Positions 1-5,299 of a stretch of DNA of 8,056 nucleotides are shown here, one piece after another (the stretch's first letter is position 1; every line of letters starts with the position of its first letter). The stretch comes from an uncultured Prevotellaceae bacterium (GTDB lineage: Bacteria > Bacteroidota > Bacteroidia > Bacteroidales > Muribaculaceae): positions 1 through 8,056 of the forward strand of contig CALDIG010000172.1 of assembly GCA_937904375.1 (NCBI GenBank), read 5' to 3'. A program made the position numbers and the translations under genes. A model generated the notes under the pieces. That model searched no databases. It saw nothing but the letters and a program-made list of their open reading frames with translations, and was not told the DNA's origin.

Positions 1-33
1 CATCTCGGAGTCGGGAATGTATTTCTTTTCCAT
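1..33 (-). CDS. Partial 5' end of a leftward gene, possibly a nucleoside phosphorylase
   Basis: Reading the minus strand from an ATG at 33-31 gives MEKKYIPDSEM to the window edge, open throughout. A TAACTTTG box lies about 40 bp upstream on the same strand, which supports a real start. From memory, Bacteroidetes nucleoside (uridine) phosphorylases begin with a similar K-K-Y-x-P-[DE]-S-E-[LM] segment, so that is my best guess. Eleven residues are too few to identify a family. The start is fairly well supported and the product name is tentative. The gene is divergent from the lipoprotein operon. Confidence 0.45.
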   Translation of the reverse strand, partial: MEKKYIPDSEM

Positions 34-72
34 ATATTTAGGTTTTAAATGTTTTCATTAAAAAATAAAAAG

Positions 73-80
73 CAAAGTTA
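73..80 (-). promoter_or_regulatory. Bacteroidetes -7 box (TAACTTTG) for the leftward partial gene
   Basis: The plus strand reads CAAAGTTA, which is TAACTTTG on the minus strand and matches the TAnnTTTG consensus of the Bacteroidetes primary sigma factor. It would start transcription near position 66, leaving a leader of about 33 nt before the ATG at 33. A TTTG lies at 93-96 on the same strand but only 12 bp away, closer than the usual 19-21 bp, so no proper -33 box was found. Confidence 0.5.
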
Positions 81-131
81 TATATATTATTTCAAATAGC
101 CACCATTTGTGGAGTATTTTTTTGAAAAAAG

Positions 132-155
132 TATCAAAAAACTGGATTTTTGATA
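132..155. repeat. AT-rich inverted repeat between divergent genes
   Basis: TATCAAAAA (132-140) and TTTTTGATA (147-155) form perfect 9-bp arms around the 6-nt spacer ACTGGA. The element lies in the 200-bp region between the two divergent starts and upstream of both -7 boxes. It could be a regulator-binding dyad or a weak hairpin. It has no GC-rich stem, so it is not a convincing terminator. Confidence 0.4.
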
Positions 156-205
156 AAATAATTGAAAAATGTAAGCATTATCGTCGTAAATTGGCGACAA
201 AAGAT

Positions 206-213
206 TAACTTTG
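206..213 (+). promoter_or_regulatory. Bacteroidetes -7 box (TAACTTTG) for the lipoprotein/hydrolase operon
   Basis: TAACTTTG matches TAnnTTTG exactly. Transcription would begin around 218-221, just before ATGs at 222 and 234, giving a very short leader. No TTTG -33 box is visible 19-21 bp upstream; an imperfect palindrome (183-198, GTCG...CGAC arms) occupies that spacer region. The box argues that translation does not begin at the upstream TTG at 162. Confidence 0.5.
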
Positions 214-233
214 TAATTAAAATGTTTAATGGA

Positions 234-1166
234 ATGAATAAAATATTTCAAACATTGCTGTTGATGGGCGTGACGCTACTTTTTCAAGGGTGCTTTACAG
301 GAGTCGAGAGTACCAAGAAGATTACCGAGAAGGACGTGCAGCGCGCTATTCGGCAGATGGAGGATGGTAGCCGTGAATCGTCGTTGCAAGTGCCAGCCGA
401 CTCTCTCTCGTCGTGGCGCGAGGGCAAGGCATTTTGGTGCGTCGATAATCAGGCACGGCTCATTTTTAAGCCGTCGATTAATTATGACCTTGACACTTTG
501 GTTCTTGAAGGCAAGAGGCTTAGCTATGCTGGCTATGGCACTCACAAGCAGCTCGACAATAGCGAGGTGGTGGACGTATATTTTGACTTAGACTCTCTGC
601 GTCTTGTCTATCCCACCGGAAAGGTGCTGGCAGAGGTGAGCTCTCGCTCTTTTACTATACCGTTTCTTATTGATGATGATAAGGTTCATGCCATTGCAGA
701 TCAACTATTGAATAGAGAGGTGTATATCAAGACTCCATTGTGGCGTGACATTAAAGGAGGACATCAGACCAAAGGTCGCCGATTTATTCCTGTGATGATT
801 ACAGCGGTGAAGCCTGGCAACAAGGTTTATCCTCTCAAGGTGGAGTTTCGTGCCACCGACAATGGCGACGAGGCATTTGTGTGGATGAAGCTTCCTGGCT
901 CTGAGAGTGTGGGGCGTGACTTCGACTCACTATTCTCTATGACTGATATCAGGAAAAAATATCCCGACATCTCGCCTGCCACTTGGGTAAATATTGTCAA
1001 TGGAAAGGTTGCTGAGGGCATGACAAAGGAGGAGTGCCGCTTAGCAATGGACAACCCCGTGAATGTGCGCCAGTTGCCCGACCAATCGGGATTGCGAGAA
1101 TACTGGTACTATGACGGTGGGCGATATCTGTTTTTTGTTGATGGGCTATTAAAAGAGTTCCGGTAA
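234..1166 (+). CDS. Uncharacterised lipoprotein with BamE/SmpA-like C-terminus
   Basis: Starting at the ATG at 234, the protein has 310 residues and begins MNKIFQTLLLMGVTLLFQGC. This is a short lipoprotein signal: charged start, hydrophobic stretch, then a relaxed lipobox FQG-C with the cysteine as residue 20. The frame is open further upstream to a TTG at 162, but that would add a non-signal-like leader and lies before the TAACTTTG box. ATG 222 is the other possible start. The middle contains no domain I recognise. The last 60 residues (NIVNGKVAEGMTKEE..., then EYWYYDGGRYLFFVDGLL) follow the pattern of SmpA/OmlA/BamE domains: an amphipathic G-x-V-x-x-GM-[ST]-x-E-E helix, then a strand with W/Y-Y-x-x-G. 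The likely location is a membrane-anchored periplasmic face. The hydrolase gene overlaps its stop. The BamE resemblance is inference from pattern; no function is claimed. Confidence 0.8.
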   Translation: MNKIFQTLLLMGVTLLFQGCFTGVESTKKITEKDVQRAIRQMEDGSRESSLQVPADSLSSWREGKAFWCVDNQARLIFKPSINYDLDTLVLEGKRLSYAGYGTHKQLDNSEVVDVYFDLDSLRLVYPTGKVLAEVSSRSFTIPFLIDDDKVHAIADQLLNREVYIKTPLWRDIKGGHQTKGRRFIPVMITAVKPGNKVYPLKVEFRATDNGDEAFVWMKLPGSESVGRDFDSLFSMTDIRKKYPDISPATWVNIVNGKVAEGMTKEECRLAMDNPVNVRQLPDQSGLREYWYYDGGRYLFFVDGLLKEFR

Positions 1167-1942
1167 TGGAAGATAGGCTAAAGATAACGATACTTGGCAG
1201 CGGCACCAGCACAGGAGTGCCGCAGATAGGGTGCGAGTGCGAAGTGTGCCATTCGAGCGACCCTCGCGACAAGCGCTTGCGGCAGTCGGCGTTGGTGGAA
1301 TGGCAAGGCGAGCGCATCTTGATAGACTGCGGTCCCGACTTTCGGCAGCAGATTCTGAACACTGGCGACGCTCACCTCGACGCGTTGCTGCTCACTCATA
1401 TCCACTATGACCACATAGGCGGTCTTGAGGAGCTACGGGGTTTCAGCAATTTCCCAATCTATGCCCGTCGTGACGTAATTGCCGCTCTGCACCAGCGACT
1501 GTCGTATTGCTTTGCCGAGCATCCTTATCCTGGAGTGCCGCATTACGACTTGATTGAGATTAACGACCACGACGCATTTGACTGCGCAGGCATCAGGATA
1601 GAGCCAATACCGGTGCTTCATTACAAGCTTCCCATCTTGGGGTTCAAGATTGGTGGCCTAGCCTATATCACCGATTGCAAGACGATAGCTCAGCAGCAGA
1701 TAGAGCAGTTGCGTGGTATTCCGGTGCTTGTGCTCAACGCATTGCGCTTCGAGGAGCATATCTCGCACATATCGCTTTCGCAAGCACTTGAAATAATTGA
1801 GCAGATAAAGCCAGGTAGGGCAGTGCTCATCCACATGAGCCATGGCATCGGTCTGCACGCTGAGACCGCAAAACTACTGCCTCCAGGCGTGGAACTCGCC
1901 TACGACGGCTTGACGATAATAGTTCCCAGTCCACCGTTATAA
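1166..1942 (+). CDS. PhnP-like metallo-beta-lactamase-fold hydrolase
   Basis: This 258-residue protein has the metallo-beta-lactamase fold signature. GSGTSTGVP (11-19) forms the first strand-turn, IDCGPD (53-58) follows, and HIHYDH (78-83) is the dinuclear metal motif HxHxDH. A later histidine (152) and aspartate (170, in ITDCK) are at expected ligand positions, and HMSH (223-226) is the C-terminal ligand. GCECEVC (22-28) matches the cysteine cluster that binds a structural zinc in E. coli PhnP, a cyclic phosphodiesterase of phosphonate breakdown. The sequence is therefore closest to the PhnP/RNase Z side of the family and probably cleaves a phosphodiester. Its natural substrate is unknown, since no phn genes are present here. 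The ATG shares its A with the lipoprotein stop (TAATG), so translation is probably coupled. It is probably cytoplasmic, as no signal peptide is seen. Confidence 0.85.
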   Translation: MEDRLKITILGSGTSTGVPQIGCECEVCHSSDPRDKRLRQSALVEWQGERILIDCGPDFRQQILNTGDAHLDALLLTHIHYDHIGGLEELRGFSNFPIYARRDVIAALHQRLSYCFAEHPYPGVPHYDLIEINDHDAFDCAGIRIEPIPVLHYKLPILGFKIGGLAYITDCKTIAQQQIEQLRGIPVLVLNALRFEEHISHISLSQALEIIEQIKPGRAVLIHMSHGIGLHAETAKLLPPGVELAYDGLTIIVPSPPL

Positions 1943-1979
1943 AAAACAACAAAAACAACAAGTTAACAACAAACACAAT

Positions 1980-2038
1980 AAAAATGCGATTAAGCGAGTT
2001 TAAATCAAACAAAATAAACAAAAATGCGATTAAGCGAG
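1980..2038. repeat. Two exact 19-bp direct repeats, 40 bp apart
   Basis: AAAAATGCGATTAAGCGAG occurs at 1980-1998 and again at 2020-2038 with no mismatch, separated by 21 bp of AT-rich sequence. The second copy runs directly into the hairpin at 2039-2081. The element follows the hydrolase gene. The word CGAGCGTGAG inside that hairpin (2066-2075) also recurs at 2162-2171, so this gap is a mosaic of reused words. Confidence 0.75.
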
Positions 2039-2083
2039 AAAAGCTTGAGCTTGCTCAAAGCTTTGCGAGCGTGAGCTTTTTAT
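2039..2083 (+). terminator. Probable terminator hairpin after the hydrolase operon
   Basis: Arms 2039-2054 and 2065-2080 pair over about 16 positions (AAAAGCTTG-A-GCTTGC with GCGAGC-G-TGAGCTTTT), with one internal mismatch and three G-U pairs, around a 10-nt loop. The 3' arm ends in TTTTT before ATT. This fits a rho-independent terminator for the operon ending at 1942, about 97 bp downstream of its stop. Alternative shorter hairpins can form within it (GAGC-TT-GCTC). Assignment is by shape only. Confidence 0.45.
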
Positions 2084-2112
2084 TAAAAACCTGACAAGAA
2101 TAACAAAAAATA

Positions 2113-2150
2113 TTCTTTGTTGACTTTGTTTTTCTTTGTTGACTTTGTTT
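2113..2150 (+). repeat. Perfect tandem duplication of 19 bp
   Basis: TTCTTTGTTGACTTTGTTT at 2113-2131 is followed immediately by an identical copy at 2132-2150. Each copy carries TTTG and TGACTTTG. The duplication puts TTTG (2116-2119) 20 bp before TGACTTTG (2140-2147), the normal Bacteroidetes -33/-7 spacing, but the -7 box has G in place of the conserved A of TAnnTTTG. It could therefore be a weak promoter for ettA with a leader of about 140 nt, or only a slippage product. Confidence 0.7.
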
Positions 2151-2182
2151 GAGAAAAGTGCCGAGCGTGAGAAAAAATTTTT

Positions 2183-2218
2183 AGTTGTTCAAGTTGTTGG
2201 AAAGTTGTGAAAGTTGTT
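2183..2218 (+). repeat. Short degenerate AGTTGTT repeats
   Basis: AGTTGTT or AGTTGTG occurs at 2183, 2192, 2203 and 2212, a spacing of 9, 11 and 9 bp. The block sits between the 19-bp tandem duplication and the heptad block before ettA. Together with the other repeats it accounts for most of the 353-bp gap between 1942 and 2296, in which I see no open reading frame with coding character and no RNA gene. Confidence 0.5.
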
Positions 2219-2247
2219 TGATATAACTGTGTCGTTGGGGATTGAGT

Positions 2248-2289
2248 ACTCAAAACCTCTAACCTCTAAACACAAAACACTAAACTTAT
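2248..2289 (+). repeat. Six degenerate heptads in the ettA leader
   Basis: The sequence divides without gaps into 7-bp units: ACTCAAA, ACCTCTA, ACCTCTA, AACACAA, AACACTA, AACTTAT. The block ends six bases before the ettA ATG, so it would be the ribosome-loading region of that mRNA. The period is the same as in the larger block at 6678-6848 and the one at 7965-7992. The heptad ACTCAAA also appears there on the minus strand. Confidence 0.6.
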
Positions 2290-2295
2290 ATTTTT

Positions 2296-3993
2296 ATGGC
2301 AACAGTTGACGACAAGAAAATCATCTTCTCCATGGTGGGGGTGAGCAAGACAATTCAGCAAAACCAGAAACAGATTCTCAAAAACATCTATCTCTCGTTC
2401 TTCTATGGAGCGAAGATTGGCATCATTGGTCTTAATGGCGCAGGTAAATCTACCTTGATGAAAATCATCGCCGGCATCGAGAAGCAGTATCAAGGCGAGG
2501 TGGTGTTTGCGCCGGGCTATAGTGTGGGCTATCTGCCTCAGGACCCGCAACTTGATTCAACAAAGACCGTTAAGGAAGTGGTGCAGGAGGGTGTGCAGCA
2601 TGTGGTTGACGCTCTCAAGGAATATGAGGAGATAAACCAGAAGTTTGGCTTGCCTGAGTATTATGAGAATGAAGACAAGATGAATGAACTCTTTGCTCGC
2701 CAAGCTCAGTTGCAGGACATAATTGACGCTACCGACGCTTGGAATCTCGACAGCCGCCTGGAGCGGGCGATGGACGCTTTGCGTTGTCCGCATGGCGACG
2801 AGAGCACCGAGCACCTGAGCGGTGGCGAGCGACGTCGTGTGGCTTTGTGCCGACTGTTGTTGCAGAAACCCGACGTGCTCCTGCTCGATGAGCCTACCAA
2901 CCACCTCGACGCTGAGTCTATCGACTGGCTGGAGCAGCACTTGCAGCAGTATGAGGGTACGGTGATTGCCGTGACTCACGACCGCTACTTCCTTGACCAT
3001 GTGGCAGGGTGGATTCTCGAACTCGACCGTGGCGAGGGTATTCCCTGGCGTGGAAACTACAGCAGTTGGCTGGAGCAGAAAACGCAGCGACTGGCGCAAG
3101 AGGAGAAGACCGAGAGCAAGCGTCGCAAGACTTTGCAGCGTGAGTTGGAATGGGTGCGCATGGCACCAAAGGCGCGTCAGGCTAAGGGCAAGGCACGTCT
3201 TAACAGCTACGACAAGCTGCTCAACGAGACCCTAAAGGAGAAAGAAGAGAAACTTGAGATATTCATTCCTAATGGTCCGCGCTTGGGAAACAAGGTTATC
3301 GAGGCTCAGCATGTGGCGAAGGCCTACGGCGACAAATTGCTCTTCGACGACCTCAATTTCATGTTGCCGCCTAACGGCATCGTGGGCGTGATAGGTCCTA
3401 ATGGCGCTGGCAAGACCACGCTTTTCCGACTCATTATGGGACTTGAGAAGCCCGACAGCGGCACCTTTGAGGTGGGAGAGACCGTTAAGGCGGTGTATGT
3501 TGACCAGCAGCACACGAGCATCGACCCCGACAAGACCGTCTATGAGGTGATTTCGGGTGGGGTAGAACTGCTGCGCATGGGCGGTCGCGACGTGAACGCC
3601 CGCGCCTATCTGTCGCGTTTCAACTTCTCGGGCGTTGACCAGCAAAAGAAGTGCGGCGTGCTCAGCGGCGGTGAGCGAAACCGCCTGCAGCTGGCCCTTG
3701 CGCTCAAGGAGGAAGGCAACGTGCTGCTGCTCGACGAGCCTACCAATGACATCGATGTGAACACTCTGCGAGCTCTGGAGGAAGGTCTCGACGACTTCGC
3801 CGGCTGCGCTGTGGTCATCAGCCACGACCGCTGGTTCCTAGACCGCATCTGCACCCACATCCTCGCCTTTGAGGGCGACAGCAACGTGTTCTTCTTCGAA
3901 GGCTCTTATTCAGAATATGAAGAGAACAAACTCAAGCGCCTGGGCAAAGAAGAACCCACCCGCGTGCGTTACCGCAAACTGGTGAGCGATTAA
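2296..3993 (+). CDS. ettA: ABC-F translation factor EttA (energy-dependent translational throttle)
   Basis: The protein has 565 residues, close to the usual EttA length of about 555-560. It has two ABC ATPase cassettes and no membrane segments, as in all ABC-F proteins. Cassette 1 has Walker A GLNGAGKST (45-53), signature LSGGE (174-178), Walker B VLLLDEP (194-200) and switch histidine in THDR. Cassette 2 has GPNGAGKTT (367-375), LSGGE (456-460), VLLLDEP (476-482) and SHDR. The insertion in cassette 1 (about 85-165) is the EttA arm. The charged linker (about 243-325, with WLEQK and ELEWVR) is the P-site tRNA interaction motif. From E. coli work, EttA binds the ribosomal E site and gates entry into elongation according to ATP/ADP level. 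The family match extends over the full length, including WILELDRGEGIPW, so EttA is preferred over Uup or resistance ABC-F proteins. The ATG at 2296 starts the alignment correctly; no Shine-Dalgarno is seen. The gene converges on the ATPase. Confidence 0.95.
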   Translation: MATVDDKKIIFSMVGVSKTIQQNQKQILKNIYLSFFYGAKIGIIGLNGAGKSTLMKIIAGIEKQYQGEVVFAPGYSVGYLPQDPQLDSTKTVKEVVQEGVQHVVDALKEYEEINQKFGLPEYYENEDKMNELFARQAQLQDIIDATDAWNLDSRLERAMDALRCPHGDESTEHLSGGERRRVALCRLLLQKPDVLLLDEPTNHLDAESIDWLEQHLQQYEGTVIAVTHDRYFLDHVAGWILELDRGEGIPWRGNYSSWLEQKTQRLAQEEKTESKRRKTLQRELEWVRMAPKARQAKGKARLNSYDKLLNETLKEKEEKLEIFIPNGPRLGNKVIEAQHVAKAYGDKLLFDDLNFMLPPNGIVGVIGPNGAGKTTLFRLIMGLEKPDSGTFEVGETVKAVYVDQQHTSIDPDKTVYEVISGGVELLRMGGRDVNARAYLSRFNFSGVDQQKKCGVLSGGERNRLQLALALKEEGNVLLLDEPTNDIDVNTLRALEEGLDDFAGCAVVISHDRWFLDRICTHILAFEGDSNVFFFEGSYSEYEENKLKRLGKEEPTRVRYRKLVSD

Positions 3994-5120
3994 TCTATCC
4001 TGCTCCTCAGCCAGATGGAGAGTAGAGGGTCAGAGACAGAAAACTCGTGACCCTTTTGGGTTATTATATCATATTCAAGCAGACGTTTTGTCGCCGACTG
4101 CACGGCGCTTGCCGATTTCAATTGGTTTCTCTTGACAAATGCCGCCGAGGTGAGTTTTGTGGCTACTCCTTCGCGTGCTATGGCGTAGAGTAGTTCTTTC
4201 TGTTGAGGTGTGATAAATGTCAGCATTTCTTGTAGGCGTTTCTCGTTTTGTGCAAGATAAGAATTGGTTATTTCGTCAATGATCTGTGGTGTGCATTCCT
4301 CGCCTTCTTGCACAAGGATGAACGCGTCGTGGAAAATGCGGTGCATATACATTGTGATGCCTTGCCACTTATGATAGACACTGGCGACGGTATCTTCGTG
4401 AATTTTTTTACCCGCTGCTTCAAAATGATGCTTGACAAATGATGTGTATTTCTCGATTTCTATTGGCTCTAGCATTAATAATGATGCGCTTTGGTAGAAT
4501 GGTCGTTTGCTAGAGAAGAACATTTCGCTAATGATTCGTCGTTCGCTACCAGCGAAGATGAAATAGGTGTTTCGCAGAAATTGAATCTTGCTGCGCAGCA
4601 ATGCTTCAACGTTTTTCTCTTGATAGTTCGTTATCTGTTGAAACTCATCGATAGCCACAATGCAAGGCTTCTCGGCTTCTTCGAGATAGGTGAAAATCTC
4701 GTCGAGAGTGTAAGCAGGGGAAGTCACTTGTCCGAGTTTGATATCAAAAGTTGGAGTGCCGTTAAGTGGGTCATAACCGAAACTTGCACTTAGAGAGCGT
4801 AATGCAGCAATGAATTTTGTCAACATACGCTCACTTTTCTTTGCCACATTCTTAAAGACAGCATTGCCAAGTTCTAGAATCAGCTCGCTGAACGATGTGG
4901 TGTGCAGAATGTCGATTGACACAGTGATAAAATCATCCTTTATTGTTGGCTGTTCAAAGCAATGGTTTATTAGTCCAGTTTTTCCCACTCGTCGGGGAGA
5001 GATGAGAACGAGATTGCTTTGATTGGTAACAGTAGTTATTAATTGATGAGTTTCTTGCTCGCGGTCACAGAAGTATTCCTCTGGAATACGTGGAGTTAAT
5101 ATGAATGGATTTGTCGTCAT
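3990..5120 (-). CDS. Orphan AAA-type ATPase with C-terminal winged helix (ATPase_2-like)
   Basis: The 376-residue protein begins NPFILTPRIPEEYFCDRE, an entry sequence typical of a Bacteroidales ATP-binding family related to archaeal ATPase_2. Walker A is SPRRVGKTG (41-49), Walker B is CIVAIDEFQQI (153-163), and FIFAGSERR (187-195) is the sensor-1-like strand. Residues about 300-376 (ITPQQKELLYAIAREG to DPLLSIWLR) look like a winged-helix DNA- or protein-binding domain. There are no membrane segments. The function of this family is not established; relatives are often encoded alone and in several copies per genome. The gene has its own promoter and sits after the pgk terminator, so it is a single-gene unit. 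Its stop codon (3990-3992) interlocks with that of ettA (3991-3993). It is visibly more AT-rich than ettA and pgk, which may indicate later acquisition. Confidence 0.85.
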   Translation of the reverse strand: MTTNPFILTPRIPEEYFCDREQETHQLITTVTNQSNLVLISPRRVGKTGLINHCFEQPTIKDDFITVSIDILHTTSFSELILELGNAVFKNVAKKSERMLTKFIAALRSLSASFGYDPLNGTPTFDIKLGQVTSPAYTLDEIFTYLEEAEKPCIVAIDEFQQITNYQEKNVEALLRSKIQFLRNTYFIFAGSERRIISEMFFSSKRPFYQSASLLMLEPIEIEKYTSFVKHHFEAAGKKIHEDTVASVYHKWQGITMYMHRIFHDAFILVQEGEECTPQIIDEITNSYLAQNEKRLQEMLTFITPQQKELLYAIAREGVATKLTSAAFVKRNQLKSASAVQSATKRLLEYDIITQKGHEFSVSDPLLSIWLRSRID

Positions 5121-5145
5121 AATGCTTGAATATCAGTTTTGACCG

Positions 5146-5177
5146 CAAAAATATAGTAAATATTTTAATTATGCAAA
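5146..5177 (-). promoter_or_regulatory. Promoter of the ATPase gene (TTTG-N20-TATTTTTG)
   Basis: On the minus strand TTTG (5177-5174) is followed after 20 bp by TATTTTTG (5153-5146). This fits the Bacteroidetes -33 TTTG and -7 TAnnTTTG consensus in both sequence and spacing. Transcription would begin near 5140, about 20 nt before the ATG at 5120. It is the best-formed promoter in the window. Confidence 0.65.
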
Positions 5178-5215
5178 TAAAATTATGTTTGTAGCATAAT
5201 TTTCTCAGCATAATT
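5167..5215. promoter_or_regulatory. Dyad-symmetric array of four octamers, candidate operator
   Basis: AATTATGC (5167-5174) and AATTATGT (5181-5188) are followed by two copies of the reverse complement, GCATAATT (5194-5201 and 5208-5215). Start-to-start spacings are 14, 13 and 14 bp, and the array is symmetric about position 5191. The inner pair extends to 9-bp arms, AAAATTATG and CATAATTTT, with a 7-nt spacer. The outermost left site touches the -33 box of the ATPase promoter. The geometry suggests cooperative binding of two dimers of a regulator, possibly the ATPase itself through its winged helix. Confidence 0.5.
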
Positions 5216-5240
5216 CTGAATGGAATAGTATAAATTGCAG

Positions 5241-5282
5241 AAAAACAACGGCTCGTCAAAAATGATGAGCCGTTGTTTTTTT
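5241..5282 (-). terminator. pgk: pgk terminator, strong hairpin, bidirectional in form
   Basis: Arms 5241-5254 and 5267-5280 are perfect complements over 14 bp with the GC core CAACGGCTC/GAGCCGTTG. A further four pairs (one G-U) close on an AAAA loop. On the minus strand the stem ends in TTTTT, 18 bp after the pgk stop codon. The plus strand also ends in seven T residues, so the same hairpin could stop transcription from the left. It isolates pgk from the ATPase gene. Confidence 0.85.
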
Positions 5283-5299
5283 CGTATGAGAGCAAATTA

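Noticed and set aside
3232..3825. A 197-codon minus-strand frame inside ettA
   Set aside because: It is a shadow of the second ABC cassette, with no start context and no domain; such frames are common opposite GC-rich genes.
2296..3993. Antibiotic-resistance ABC-F protein
   Set aside because: Full-length agreement with EttA, including its arm and linker motifs, and the housekeeping context make a resistance factor unlikely.
3990..5120. Anti-phage defence ATPase
   Set aside because: The gene stands alone with no nuclease, toxin or other effector beside it, and its family is not known to me as a defence family.
5167..5215. Inverted repeats as a second terminator after pgk
   Set aside because: The stems are AT-only apart from single GC pairs and carry no proper T-tract on the pgk strand; the strong hairpin at 5241-5282 already serves this role.
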